Assembly (NCBI RefSeq): GCF_004014855.1
Contig: NZ_CP034930.1
Coordinates: forward strand, 434,001-498,000
From: Apibacter raozihei
GTDB lineage: Bacteria > Bacteroidota > Bacteroidia > Flavobacteriales > Weeksellaceae
DNA length: 64,000 nt
Direction of reading: 5' to 3'
The notes under the pieces are model-generated. The model had not been told where the DNA came from. It made no database searches and saw only the letters and a program-made list of their open reading frames with translations. A program made the position numbers and the translations under genes. Numbering within the stretch: the first letter of the stretch is position 1; each line of letters starts with the position of its first letter. This document shows positions 28,353 through 37,821 of this stretch, piece by piece.

Positions 28353-29978
28353 TATAAACAATTCTCGGTGAAGTCGATCTCTGTAATCTTCTGAGCCCGG
28401 AGAAACCGTATTCAGATCAACGTAAGAAAGATTTTTAATTTCATATTTACTACTGAACTTTTTCATTAAAGACTCCGAATCTCCTTTAATGCATAATATT
28501 CCAATAGGCTGCCCAGATTCATTTTCCAGTTTTTCTGCAAGCTCGTATTCGTTAATTACCGGCATTTTTTTCCCATACTCCCATACAATTTCCGGAGTCA
28601 TGCTGTTAAATGTATAAAGTTCAATATTCTTATTTAGAACTCGCTTTAAATCCTCTACGGATTTGTAGTTGGAATTATGTAAGAAACTTTTTGACAAAGG
28701 AAAAATAAAGGCGATTACTACACATTGTACTACTACTACCATGTAAAAAGCTTTGTCAAATATTGTTTTGGTTAGATAATAGCAAATAAGCACTCCTGAA
28801 ATAAACATAGCTACAGAGGACATTATTACCCATCCTTTCTGACTATAGATACTATCCTTAAAAAAGAAATAAAGAACTGCCGGATATACAATACCGACAA
28901 TACCCACTAAACCTAAAGATATATTGCCAAGAATTCTATCAATTTTCTTTTTTGTTCCACAAGTCAGATAATTAATATAAAAACCTGTATTTAAAGCTAA
29001 TGGGATAAGTACAGGTAATAAATAACGGGTCTTTTTTTCAGGTATAATACTTAGAAGGATTACTGATGCCAGCGTCCATATTAAAGTAAATTGATAGGCT
29101 TTGATATTAGAAACTCTTAATTTCATGTACGGGTATAATAGACCTAAAAATGCTGCGAGAGTCCAAATCCCAGATTGCGTAAAGAAACTCCAATAGTAAA
29201 AAACTGATTTGGAATTATAATCGTTAACCCATCGGGAAGTTTCAACTTTTGCCATTGAAGCAAAGGTTTCGGGATCTGCCCAATGCACGTAGGTTGTCCA
29301 GGAAATACCTGTAAATATTCCTAAAATCGTATATAAAAGTATTGCCAGAATATGTTTTCTTTCATTTCTGAATGAATATCTGTACACCCATCCATAGGCA
29401 ATTAAAAATGGTAATAATAATGCATATAATGAGATAGGGCCCTTACTTAAAATAGAAAATGCTGAAAAAACGGCTCCTATAACAGCATTTTTAAAAGGAT
29501 TTTTACGTATTCTGAGTATTTCCCATAAATAGTATATGGAAACAATCATAAAACTGTGACAATACATATCCCACTGGTTATCTCTTCCAGCAAAATAAAT
29601 ATAAAAAGATGTAATTGCAATCAATCCGTTTTGCAGACTATTAAGTCCAGAAAGACCTAATTTCAAAGAAAATTTATATAAGTATACCACTAATAAAATG
29701 GTTATAAAAGCTACGGGTAAACGTAAAGACAAATTAGAGTCAAATCCCAGGATTGATCCAAAGACAGCCGTTATCCAGGTTGGCAAAGGAGGTTTCTCGT
29801 AGCGAGGTTCACCATTCATTGTCGTTAAAATCCAATGATTGTCTTGAACCATTTCACGGGCTGTAATAAAATTTCTGGCTTCCATAATATTAACTGGCAG
29901 AATCCCAAGGTTGGAAACTAACATGATTAAGGAGACGATGAAAAGAAATATAAGATGTTTTCCAGGATTATTCAGCAT
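28338..29978 (-). CDS. GT39 (ArnT-like) membrane glycosyltransferase
   Basis: A 546-residue inner-membrane protein with about eleven hydrophobic segments. The first periplasmic loop has the family features: NIMEARNFITAREMV with the catalytic acidic residue, then NGEPRYEKPPLPTW. ArnT and its relatives move a sugar from undecaprenyl phosphate to lipid A, or to proteins. It is the last of three genes with a GT2 (31352) and a LAB_N protein (start codon 11 bp inside the end of the LAB_N gene), the usual set for making and transferring a polyprenyl-phosphate sugar. The sugar is not known. Confidence 0.88.
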   Translation of the reverse strand: MLNNPGKHLIFLFIVSLIMLVSNLGILPVNIMEARNFITAREMVQDNHWILTTMNGEPRYEKPPLPTWITAVFGSILGFDSNLSLRLPVAFITILLVVYLYKFSLKLGLSGLNSLQNGLIAITSFYIYFAGRDNQWDMYCHSFMIVSIYYLWEILRIRKNPFKNAVIGAVFSAFSILSKGPISLYALLLPFLIAYGWVYRYSFRNERKHILAILLYTILGIFTGISWTTYVHWADPETFASMAKVETSRWVNDYNSKSVFYYWSFFTQSGIWTLAAFLGLLYPYMKLRVSNIKAYQFTLIWTLASVILLSIIPEKKTRYLLPVLIPLALNTGFYINYLTCGTKKKIDRILGNISLGLVGIVGIVYPAVLYFFFKDSIYSQKGWVIMSSVAMFISGVLICYYLTKTIFDKAFYMVVVVQCVVIAFIFPLSKSFLHNSNYKSVEDLKRVLNKNIELYTFNSMTPEIVWEYGKKMPVINEYELAEKLENESGQPIGILCIKGDSESLMKKFSSKYEIKNLSYVDLNTVSPGSEDYRDRLHRELFILYRK

Positions 29979-30639
29979 AATTACTTTTTCTTACTATTAT
30001 AATATTTCTTGTGTAAACAATAATTCCCATACAATGTCCTGCAAAAAGCACCGGATCTTTTCTTATGATAGAGTAAATAAAAATCATTAGGGAACCGGTA
30101 AGACTGAGAATCCAAAAACCTAAGGGCAGTTCTGATTTCTTTATCCTTTCTGAATAAATCCACTGATAAATAAATCTCATAGTAAATAATACTTGTCCTA
30201 AACTTCCCCAAATTAAAAGCCATAAGGGTATATTTTCTCTACTAAAAAGCTTATTTGTATTGATAGTCCCATTCCAAAGAGCTAAGGAAATAGCCAAAAT
30301 CGGAAAGAAATACACAAAATAACGAAACACTATATGATATTTCATCCAGGCATTATGTAATTGGATATTACGAATATAAATATAATAAGTAATAACCTGA
30401 CCTAACATAATTGAAAAATCGTGTCTCAGATATCCATAGATAAATAAAAAGAAAGAGGCCACAAGACTTACCTGCCAAAAAATGAGATCAGAGGTTACTT
30501 TTTTATTTTTTTCAGCAGAAATCCACTGTATAATCATACGGCTTGAAAATAGCAATTGTGCTAAAAAGCCTATAGACAGTGTTATGTACTTAAGCATTTT
30601 AACATTGACAATGAAAACTTCTGTGAACGAATGATTCAT
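29968..30639 (-). CDS. LAB_N-domain membrane protein (lipid A modification)
   Basis: A 223-residue membrane protein holding two copies of the LAB_N fold: GFLAQLLFSSRMIIQWISAEK near residue 24 and GSLGQVLFTMRFIYQWIYSER near 144, each followed by a FW...SL segment. The domain is named for the N-terminus of lipid A biosynthesis proteins and also occurs as a stand-alone protein next to GT2 and GT39 genes. Its start ATG at 30639 overlaps the stop of the GT2 gene as ATGA, which supports this start; MLKYITLS at 30597 is the alternative. The 3' end overlaps the GT39 gene by 11 bp. Role beyond lipid A context unknown. Confidence 0.85.
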   Translation of the reverse strand: MNHSFTEVFIVNVKMLKYITLSIGFLAQLLFSSRMIIQWISAEKNKKVTSDLIFWQVSLVASFFLFIYGYLRHDFSIMLGQVITYYIYIRNIQLHNAWMKYHIVFRYFVYFFPILAISLALWNGTINTNKLFSRENIPLWLLIWGSLGQVLFTMRFIYQWIYSERIKKSELPLGFWILSLTGSLMIFIYSIIRKDPVLFAGHCMGIIVYTRNIIIVRKSNYAE

Positions 30640-31352
30640 AATTCTTTTTCTGAAACCACATAGTTAATATATTTTTTCTTCATCCACAGGTAAGCAAAAC
30701 AATCGCTTAAAGGACCAAATAAGCGGTTCCATAAGTGAAATTTAGATTTCCCTGCTATTCTTTCAAAATGCTGAACAGGAACCTGTTTCACTTTTCCACC
30801 CTGAAGCAATATCATTGCAGGGAGAAAACGATGCAAACCTTTAAACATAGGAATTTTTTTAGCAAAATCCGTACGTATAATTTTCAATGGACAACCGGTA
30901 TCATCCATACCGTCATGGGTAAAAGCTCTGCGTATTCCGTTAGCTATCTTTGAAGATAAATTCTTAACGAAGCTGTCTTTACGCTGAGCCCTTACTCCGG
31001 TTACCAGCTGATATTCTCCGGCATATTCCAAAAGAATGTTAAAATCGGAAGGTGCTGTCTGCAAATCGGCATCAATATATCCCACCCAGGGAGTATCGGC
31101 ATAATCAAAGCCTGCTTTTATTGCGGGACTCAGACCGTAATTACGATCAAAAGAGATATAAGTGAAATTAGAATCCTGACTGCATATAGTCTTTATAGCC
31201 CCCAGACTGTTATCTTTAGAACCATCGTTAACAAAGAGAATTTTAGTTTTTTTATTAGCATTATTTATGTAGGCTTGCATTTCTTTAACTACACGCTCGA
31301 GATTATCTTCCTCGTTATAAACGGGAATAATAATCGTTAGTTCGTATCCCAT
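30636..31352 (-). CDS. Family 2 glycosyltransferase (polyprenyl-phosphate sugar synthase type)
   Basis: A 238-residue GT2 of the dolichol-phosphate-mannose synthase/ArnC type: start LTIIIPVYNEEDNLERVV, nucleotide-binding FVNDGSKDNS, metal motif YIDADLQ, and TGCPLKI further on. There is no long C-terminal membrane region, so it is the short form. It should load a sugar on undecaprenyl phosphate for the GT39 enzyme two genes downstream. The genes overlap (ATGA), so they are translated together. The spacer upstream carries no clear -7 element. Confidence 0.9.
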   Translation of the reverse strand: MGYELTIIIPVYNEEDNLERVVKEMQAYINNANKKTKILFVNDGSKDNSLGAIKTICSQDSNFTYISFDRNYGLSPAIKAGFDYADTPWVGYIDADLQTAPSDFNILLEYAGEYQLVTGVRAQRKDSFVKNLSSKIANGIRRAFTHDGMDDTGCPLKIIRTDFAKKIPMFKGLHRFLPAMILLQGGKVKQVPVQHFERIAGKSKFHLWNRLFGPLSDCFAYLWMKKKYINYVVSEKEL

Positions 31353-31465
31353 TAAAATACCTGATTATTATTTTATATAAAATTATTATTTTTTTTTAAA
31401 TTACACCTACAAATTCAAGTTAAAAAAAGCTGACAAACGACATTTTATTTGTTGTACGAATGGCT

Positions 31466-31473
31466 TAACTTTG
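31466..31473 (+). promoter_or_regulatory. -7 promoter element for mdh
   Basis: TAACTTTG matches TAnnTTTG. It overlaps the TTG at 31471 that would give a longer mdh frame and so supports the ATG at 31513. Confidence 0.55.
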
Positions 31474-31512
31474 AATAAATTTAATAATAACATAATTAAA
31501 AAATACAAAAAC

Positions 31513-32451
31513 ATGAAAGTAACTGTAGTAGGTGCCGGAGCCGTTGGAGCCACTTGTGCCGATAATATTGCAAGAAAAGAAATTGTTGACGAACTGGTAA
31601 TTGTTGATATAAAAGAGGGATTTGCCGAGGGAAAAGCTTTGGATTTGACCCAGACCACTTCTCTTTTAGGTTTTGATACAACTATAACCGGAAGCACCAA
31701 TGACTATTCTAAAACGGCAGGCACCAGTGTTGCTGTAATAACTTCAGGTATCCCCAGAAAACCTGGAATGACCCGTGAAGATTTAATCGGAACCAATGCA
31801 GGAATTGTTAAAGAAGTTGCTTCCAATATTTTAAAATATTCTCCGGATGCTATTTTAGTCATCATTTCCAACCCTATGGATACGATGACTTACTTAGCTC
31901 TTAAATCTTTAGGTTTACCTAAAAACCGTGTAATAGGTATGGGAGGTGCCTTAGATTCTTCTCGTTTTAAGACTTATTTATCTTTAGCCAGTGGTGCTTC
32001 TCAGAATGATATTCAAGCTACGGTTATCGGCGGACATGGAGATACGACTATGATTCCTTTAACACGTCTGGCTTCTTGTCAGGGAGTGCCTTTCTCTAAA
32101 ATATTAACTAACGAACAACTTGATAAAGTCGCTGCAGACACTATGGTTGGTGGAGCTACTTTAACTAAATTATTGGGTACTTCTGCATGGTATGCACCGG
32201 GTGCTGCCGGAGCTGCCGTAGTGGAATCTATCATCCGTGATGAGAAAAAAGTGATTCCTTGTTCTGTATTTCTGGAAGGTGAATATGGTGAATCTGATAT
32301 TTGTATTGGTGTTCCTGTAGTTTTAGGTAAAAACGGTATTGAAAAAATTGTAGAACTGGATCTTAATGATGATGAAAAAGCGAAATTTAAAGCTTCTGCT
32401 GATGCCGTAAGAAATATGAATAATGTATTACATGAAATGAAAGTTCTCTAA
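31513..32451 (+). CDS. mdh: Malate dehydrogenase
   Basis: Mdh oxidises malate to oxaloacetate with NAD+ in the TCA cycle. The 312-residue lactate/malate dehydrogenase fold has the Rossmann loop VGAGAVGAT (6-14), substrate Arg82 and Arg88 in IPRKPGMTRED (the Met-Thr-Arg pattern marks malate rather than lactate specificity), Asn120 in ISNPMDTMT, Arg151, and catalytic His175 in GGHGDT. The start ATG at 31513 is chosen over TTG at 31471 because a -7 element covers the latter. A terminator follows. Confidence 0.96.
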   Translation: MKVTVVGAGAVGATCADNIARKEIVDELVIVDIKEGFAEGKALDLTQTTSLLGFDTTITGSTNDYSKTAGTSVAVITSGIPRKPGMTREDLIGTNAGIVKEVASNILKYSPDAILVIISNPMDTMTYLALKSLGLPKNRVIGMGGALDSSRFKTYLSLASGASQNDIQATVIGGHGDTTMIPLTRLASCQGVPFSKILTNEQLDKVAADTMVGGATLTKLLGTSAWYAPGAAGAAVVESIIRDEKKVIPCSVFLEGEYGESDICIGVPVVLGKNGIEKIVELDLNDDEKAKFKASADAVRNMNNVLHEMKVL

Positions 32452-32480
32452 GAATTTTCGTTACTATATTTCCATTCAAT

Positions 32481-32516
32481 AAAAAAACAGCTTACATGGT
32501 AAGCTGTTTTTTTTAT
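32481..32516 (+). terminator. Intrinsic terminator of mdh
   Basis: An 11-bp stem (32484-32494 with 32500-32510), 5-base loop, A tract before and T tract after. The ~240 bp from here to the convergent lipoprotein gene hold no feature that I can support. Confidence 0.85.
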
Positions 32517-32762
32517 TATTGAAGAATTCTTTATTTATTATCGTGGAAAATTAATACTTATTTCTTATAAATATTTTATCTTTTAAAAATACCCGATAAA
32601 TTTAATAGTATTTTTAATAAACCAATACTATTATCGAATTAATATTTACTTATTATCTTATTTAAATTATACTTATGTTTTTACATCTAAGGCTTTTTAT
32701 TCAGTATTAATATATTTTAATATTATCTCATTAAACCTTACCAATAAAATTTAATAAAAACA

Positions 32763-33545
32763 TTAGTCAATTTCTTCAATTAGACGATTTACTAATTCCT
32801 GACTAAATTTTCTTAACTTTAATTCGTAAGAGTTCAAATAATTGTTTAAAAAGTTTTTAGGTTTAGTATTTTTAGCATTATCAAACATGACATATTCCGG
32901 TTCTTTAAAAATGGGCTGTCCCAGATTATTATATAATTTTTTACTTTTTGCAAAAGGAACCATGGTAGACGATGAGCCTTCACTGTAGTTAGAATAATCT
33001 ATATTTTCTATAGTAATCCTTCCTTTTTTTTGAATTTCACCAAATTTTTCACTTAAAAGCTTATAATCTACGATTAGATTTGAAATATCTGATTCTGCTT
33101 CTCCTTCTCTGGATGTTATATTTATTAATATTATAAGGAGTACTCCTTTACTGAATTTTATATTAAAATAATTGGGAATACTTTTTACCGTTAATTCAAT
33201 TTTCCTACCATGTAATTTTTCTTTTAATGAGTCTGTACCTGAATAATCTTTAATGTAACGATTTACTAAGCCTATCGGAATGGATTTTAAACTAACCTTA
33301 TATTCGCTTTCACCTCCCCATGCTATAATATAGGGATAAATGGCTGTTCTTATTTTTTGTACTGCAAATAAGGTGTCTGTAAATTCTTCATTAACAATAC
33401 TTACATTATTTTCTTTTAACCGGTTATCATAATTTTTCAAATATGCATAACGACTGTTAAGTGAATCCGTCAGGAACTTTTCACCTTTGCATCCGGTTAA
33501 TAGTAGTAAAAGAACAAGAACACAAAATAAACGGTAGGCACCCAT
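32763..33545 (-). CDS. Putative lipoprotein of unknown function
   Basis: A 260-residue protein with a lipoprotein signal peptide and lipobox (LLTGC, Cys19). The mature part is Lys/Asn/Ser-rich with mixed alpha/beta character and no motif that I recognise. It starts at ATG 33545, divergent from uraA, and converges on mdh. Membrane anchoring is well supported by the lipobox; function is unknown. Confidence 0.72.
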   Translation of the reverse strand: MGAYRLFCVLVLLLLLTGCKGEKFLTDSLNSRYAYLKNYDNRLKENNVSIVNEEFTDTLFAVQKIRTAIYPYIIAWGGESEYKVSLKSIPIGLVNRYIKDYSGTDSLKEKLHGRKIELTVKSIPNYFNIKFSKGVLLIILINITSREGEAESDISNLIVDYKLLSEKFGEIQKKGRITIENIDYSNYSEGSSSTMVPFAKSKKLYNNLGQPIFKEPEYVMFDNAKNTKPKNFLNNYLNSYELKLRKFSQELVNRLIEEID

Positions 33546-33661
33546 ATCTTTATTTTTTTTAAAAATACTATTAATATTTAAAAATCAGAAATGATTTTAA
33601 TCATAGGTAATAAACAATTTTTCAAGCAAAATCACTAGCATGCTACGTTTTTACTAATTGA

Positions 33662-33693
33662 TTGTTTTTTTAAGAGTGGAAATCTTAATTTTG
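33662..33693 (+). promoter_or_regulatory. Complete Bacteroidota promoter for uraA
   Basis: TTG at 33662-33664, a 21-base gap, then TAATTTTG at 33686-33693, matching both boxes. The uraA ATG is 30 bases on. One of the two fullest promoters in the window. Confidence 0.6.
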
Positions 33694-33722
33694 CGAAAAA
33701 ATTATATTAGAAACAATAATTA

Positions 33723-35006
33723 ATGGAAAACAAATCGATAGTCTTAAATATTCATGATAAGCCTAAGTTCTTACAATGGTTTACACTAAGCTTTCAACAT
33801 CTTTTTGCTATGTTTGGATCGACAGTTTTGGTACCTACACTTACAGGAATGGATCCTGCAGTAGCCTTGGTATCTAGCGGATTAGCCACCCTTGCATTTA
33901 TAGCTATTACTCAGGGAAAAGTTCCTTCGTATCTGGGTTCTTCATTTGCTTTTATAAGTCCTATTATAGCTATTAAAGCAGCCTCAGGTGCAGAAGGAAT
34001 AATGGTCGGAAGTTTTATAGTGGGATGCATATATGCTCTTATTGCCCTAATCATAAACCGTACAGGGGTTTCCTGGTTAATGAAATTACTTCCGCCTATT
34101 GTAGTAGGTCCAATTATTATGGTTATTGGGTTAAGCCTTTCATCTACAGCGATAGATATGATTACTAATAATTCGGGTTCTTATGATATTAAGTTTGTTG
34201 CCGTAGGTTTAATCAGTTTAATAATAACTATTATAATAGCCATTTTCACTAAAGGTTTTATTAGTGTTATTCCTGTTTTGATAGGAATTGTCGGAGGCTA
34301 CTTATTTTCAATACCTATGGGTCTTGTAGATTTTGAACCGATCAAAAACGCTGCATGGTTTCAAATTCCTAATTTTGAAATTCCATTTTATACTTTTACT
34401 CCACATTTTTCATGGTCTATTTTTTTGTTGATGGCTCCTGTAGCCATTGTTCCCATAGCTGAGCACATCGGACACCAATTAGTTCTGGGTAAAGTTATTA
34501 ACAAAGATTTAGTTAAAGACCCGGGCCTAGATAAATCCCTTTTCGGTGATGGTATGGCTACCATTATAGCTTCTGTAATTGGCGGGCCTCCTAATACGAC
34601 TTACGGTGAAAACATAGGCGTTCTTGCAATTACGAGAGCTTACAGTATATATCTTTTTATAGGGGCTGCTATTTTTGCTATCGGTTTTGGCTTTTGCGGG
34701 AAGATAGCTGCTTTACTTAAATCAATTCCGGTTCCTGTCATGGGTGGAATTTCAATACTGCTGTTCGGTATTATTGCTTCGAGCGGCTTACGTATGGTGG
34801 TAGACAGCAAGGTAAATTTCGCTTCTAAGAGAAACCTTATCATATCATCCGTCATTCTCGTTTTAGGTATCGGGGGGGCATCCATTCATCTCGGAAATTC
34901 GTTTTCACTAGAAGGCATGGCTTTAGCATCCCTTACCGGTGTTATGCTTAACCAAATTCTTCCGGGGAAAGAAGTAGTTAATTTTGATTCCATGTTTAAA
35001 GAGTAA
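33723..35006 (+). CDS. uraA: Uracil/xanthine permease (NCS2 family)
   Basis: A 427-residue proton-coupled nucleobase transporter with about 14 membrane spans. Family features: N-terminal WFTLSFQHLFAMFGSTVLVPTLTG with the conserved Gln-His in helix 1, SSFAFISPI, the substrate-site VAIVPIAEHIGH (Glu), and GGPPNTTYGENIGVLAITR (Glu). The pattern with PNTTYGEN is typical of uracil permeases rather than xanthine ones. It leads a likely uraA-murF-bestrophin transcript; murF starts 53 bp later with no terminator between. Confidence 0.92.
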   Translation: MENKSIVLNIHDKPKFLQWFTLSFQHLFAMFGSTVLVPTLTGMDPAVALVSSGLATLAFIAITQGKVPSYLGSSFAFISPIIAIKAASGAEGIMVGSFIVGCIYALIALIINRTGVSWLMKLLPPIVVGPIIMVIGLSLSSTAIDMITNNSGSYDIKFVAVGLISLIITIIIAIFTKGFISVIPVLIGIVGGYLFSIPMGLVDFEPIKNAAWFQIPNFEIPFYTFTPHFSWSIFLLMAPVAIVPIAEHIGHQLVLGKVINKDLVKDPGLDKSLFGDGMATIIASVIGGPPNTTYGENIGVLAITRAYSIYLFIGAAIFAIGFGFCGKIAALLKSIPVPVMGGISILLFGIIASSGLRMVVDSKVNFASKRNLIISSVILVLGIGGASIHLGNSFSLEGMALASLTGVMLNQILPGKEVVNFDSMFKE

Positions 35007-35059
35007 CTACTATACATCTTATTTTTTCTTAGATTTACGCATATTTATTTTTATATATC

Positions 35060-36337
35060 ATGACCGTACCAGAACTTTACTCTCTATATCTGCAATCTTC
35101 AGGAATTACAACTGACAGCAGAAAAATAAATAAAAACCAACTATTTTTTGCTTTAAAAGGTGATAATTTTAATGGAAACCTTTATGCTTCACAGGCAATG
35201 GAGCAAGGCGCGTTAGCCTGTGTAGTAGATGAGCAAAAATATGCAGACCCTCAGAAAGGAATTTTTTATTTTGAGAATAGCTTATTTGCTTTACAGAACC
35301 TTGCCAGACATCACAGAAAACAACTCAATATACCTGTTATAGGTATCACCGGGAGTAATGGTAAAACGACTTCTAAAGAACTTATTGCTTCTGTTTTAAA
35401 GGAAAAATATAACGTTTTGTTTACCCAGGGGAACTTAAACAATCATATTGGTGTTCCACTTACTGTATTATCTATTCAGCCTAAGCATGAAATAGCTATC
35501 ATAGAAATGGGAGCCAATCATCAGAAAGAAATAGAATTATTGGCTGGTATTTCCATGCCTGATATAGGTTATATAACCAACTTTGGCAAAGCTCACCTGG
35601 AAGGATTCGGAGGATTTGAGGGAGTTATTAAAGGCAAATCTGAACTCTATGCTTTTCTGAAAGAATCTAATGGTACTGCATTAGTTAATACAGACGATCC
35701 TAAACAAGTTGAATTAACCCAAGATATTAAACAAATCACATTTGGTTCAGAAGGAGTTTATAGGTTTGGTTTGAAAGAATCTGATCACTTTGTCAGTGTA
35801 TCTTATAAAGATAGCATATTCAATTCACAACTCACAGGTATTTATAATTTTTCAAACATCTGCGCAGCTGCCAGCCTTGGCTTTTATTTAGGATTAACAG
35901 CTTTTCAGGTTAAAAATGGAATTGAAAATTATCAACCTCGCAATCAACGTTCTCAGATAGTTAAAAAAAATGGTGTCAGGCTATTATTAGATACCTATAA
36001 TGCTAATCCTAGCAGCATGGAAGCTTCATTGAAAAATTTCTCTTCTTTTGAAGGCTCTAAAGCAATTATTATAGGGGATATGTTTGAGCTGGGAGATAGC
36101 TCCGCAGATGAACATCAAAAAATTGCTGAATTAGCTCAAAATTTGAATTTTGAATATATATTCTTAGTAGGAAGTAATTTTTCCACAACCACTACTACGG
36201 CTTCTCAAATTAAAAAATTTAAGTCTACGGAAGATATGAGTAATTATTTAAAAAATAATTCTCTTACATCCGAAAACATTTTATTAAAAGGTTCCAGAGG
36301 TATGGCTCTAGAAAAATTAATTGATTTTATTTATTAA
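35060..36337 (+). CDS. murF: UDP-N-acetylmuramoyl-tripeptide--D-alanyl-D-alanine ligase
   Basis: MurF adds D-Ala-D-Ala to the UDP-MurNAc-tripeptide, the last cytoplasmic step in building the peptidoglycan monomer. The 425-residue protein has the TTDSRKI start of the first domain, the ATP P-loop GITGSNGKTT (95-104), GNLNNHIGVPLTVL, IIEMGANHQKEI and the C-terminal RGMALEKLI. Normal length. It lies between uraA and the bestrophin gene (2-bp gap). Located away from the main mur/fts cluster, which is usual for flavobacterial murF. Confidence 0.95.
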   Translation: MTVPELYSLYLQSSGITTDSRKINKNQLFFALKGDNFNGNLYASQAMEQGALACVVDEQKYADPQKGIFYFENSLFALQNLARHHRKQLNIPVIGITGSNGKTTSKELIASVLKEKYNVLFTQGNLNNHIGVPLTVLSIQPKHEIAIIEMGANHQKEIELLAGISMPDIGYITNFGKAHLEGFGGFEGVIKGKSELYAFLKESNGTALVNTDDPKQVELTQDIKQITFGSEGVYRFGLKESDHFVSVSYKDSIFNSQLTGIYNFSNICAAASLGFYLGLTAFQVKNGIENYQPRNQRSQIVKKNGVRLLLDTYNANPSSMEASLKNFSSFEGSKAIIIGDMFELGDSSADEHQKIAELAQNLNFEYIFLVGSNFSTTTTTASQIKKFKSTEDMSNYLKNNSLTSENILLKGSRGMALEKLIDFIY

Positions 36338-36339
36338 TT

Positions 36340-37224
36340 ATGATTATTTACAATCCTAAAGGTTGGTTTTCTTTTGTTTTTAAAATATATAAAGCGGATA
36401 CTATTACCAAGCTATGGCCTATGCTGGTAGTAACCGGAATTTTTGCTTTTATCATAGCTTATGTAGAAATTAATTATATAGAAATTGATAAAATGAAAGC
36501 TTCCAGCTATGTGACCGTAGGACAAAGTCTTGTGGGTTTCGTACTATCCTTGGTATTGGTTTTCAGAACCAATACAGCTTATGATCGCTGGTGGGAAGGA
36601 AGAAAGTTATGGGGACAATTAACAAACATTTCCAGAAATCTGTCCATTAAGCTTAATGCCTTGCTCCCTTCTCATGATAAAGAAAACAGGGAATTTTTCA
36701 TTAAATATATCCCTTTATTTGCACAGATTCTTCACAGACATTTAACCAATGATACCACTCGTTATACTTTAGATGAGCATGAAAATTCTGATGATACAAC
36801 AGAATTTCGATACTCTCCAAGTCAGGTAGCCGTTAAGCTAACTCATAAAATTGTTCAATTAAACAAAGAAAATATACTTACAGGTGAACAATTATTGTTT
36901 ATTAATCAGGAACTTAAAGGTTTTATGGATGTTTGTGGAGGCTGTGAGAGAATAAAAAATACGCCTATCCCGTTTTCCTATGTTTTATTTATCAAAAAGT
37001 TTATTGCTTTGTACGTATTTAGTATGCCTATAGGATATGTTATAAATTTAGGATATTGGGTAGTCCCTCTGGTAATGTTTGTTTTTTATGTACTTATTAG
37101 TTTGGAACTGGTAGCAGAAGATATTGAAGATCCATTTAATAACGGAGATAATGATATACCTACAAAAAAAATTGCTGAGAACATAAAAAAGAGTTGTTTA
37201 GACATTCTTGCAAAAAATAAATAA
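36340..37224 (+). CDS. Bestrophin-family (UPF0187) ion channel
   Basis: A 294-residue membrane protein with the bestrophin motif near residue 70-90: FRTNTAYDRWWEGRKLWG. Four main hydrophobic segments are seen (about 24-44, 57-75, 227-245 and 247-262), and the C-terminus has the acidic EDIEDPFNNGDNDIPT stretch typical of the family. Bacterial members form pentameric channels; some carry Na+ or anions. It begins 2 bp after murF, so translation is probably coupled. A strong terminator follows. Confidence 0.9.
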   Translation: MIIYNPKGWFSFVFKIYKADTITKLWPMLVVTGIFAFIIAYVEINYIEIDKMKASSYVTVGQSLVGFVLSLVLVFRTNTAYDRWWEGRKLWGQLTNISRNLSIKLNALLPSHDKENREFFIKYIPLFAQILHRHLTNDTTRYTLDEHENSDDTTEFRYSPSQVAVKLTHKIVQLNKENILTGEQLLFINQELKGFMDVCGGCERIKNTPIPFSYVLFIKKFIALYVFSMPIGYVINLGYWVVPLVMFVFYVLISLELVAEDIEDPFNNGDNDIPTKKIAENIKKSCLDILAKNK

Positions 37225-37225
37225 T

Positions 37226-37257
37226 AAAAAAAGCTATCCTTTGCGGATAGCTTTTTA
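37226..37257. terminator. Bidirectional intrinsic terminator
   Basis: A 12-bp perfect stem (37228-37239 with 37245-37256) with A and T tracts. It lies between the convergent bestrophin and OmpH genes and can serve both. Confidence 0.87.
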
Positions 37258-37279
37258 AACATAGCTTATAAATTTAATT

Positions 37280-37795
37280 TTATTTTAAACCTAATTTAGC
37301 TTTTACTTCGTCTAAGATGTTTGGACCTGCAGCATAAATAAGTGAAGGCTGAGATGTATCAAAAACATAAAGATATCCTTTAGCTTTAGCTACATCATTT
37401 ACAGCATTCTGAGCTTTTTTAGTGATTGGATCATATAAATCATCTTGTTTTTTCTCTAATTCTTTAGCTGCTGTTTCTCTCAAAGCCAACAGGTTTTGAT
37501 TGTCTTTCTGAAATTCTTCCTGATATTTCTGGAATTCTTTTTCTTGCTCTGCTTGAGGTTTTTTAGCTATTTCATCCTGAATCTTCTGATATTTAGCCGT
37601 AAAAGCATCTTCTTGTTTTTTTAGTTCTGCTTTTTTCTGATCTGCTAAAGTTTTTAATTGATCGTCAGCTGATTTTTTTTCTGGCATTAAATTCAGTAAT
37701 TCGATGGAATTAAGGTGAGCTATATTCTGAGCTTTAGCTAACTGGAAAACTCCTGCGAATACTGTTAAAAGGAATACGAATGTAATTTTCTTCAT
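37280..37795 (-). CDS. OmpH/Skp-family periplasmic chaperone
   Basis: A 171-residue exported protein with signal peptide (about 1-22, ending LAKAQ). The mature part has the OmpH/Skp plan: a short beta core split by a long charged coiled coil (about 45-120), which forms the tentacles that hold unfolded outer-membrane proteins. It ends a five-gene run with a longer OmpH, bamA, uppS and a DUF6089 gene, all on the minus strand. The two ompH genes are 26 bp apart. Confidence 0.9.
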   Translation of the reverse strand: MKKITFVFLLTVFAGVFQLAKAQNIAHLNSIELLNLMPEKKSADDQLKTLADQKKAELKKQEDAFTAKYQKIQDEIAKKPQAEQEKEFQKYQEEFQKDNQNLLALRETAAKELEKKQDDLYDPITKKAQNAVNDVAKAKGYLYVFDTSQPSLIYAAGPNILDEVKAKLGLK

Positions 37796-37821
37796 TTTAT
37801 TTCGCTTTTTGATATTATTAA

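Noticed and set aside
31471-31512. Longer mdh start at TTG 31471
   Set aside because: The TTG is part of a TAnnTTTG promoter box, and the Rossmann fold begins exactly at the ATG at 31513.
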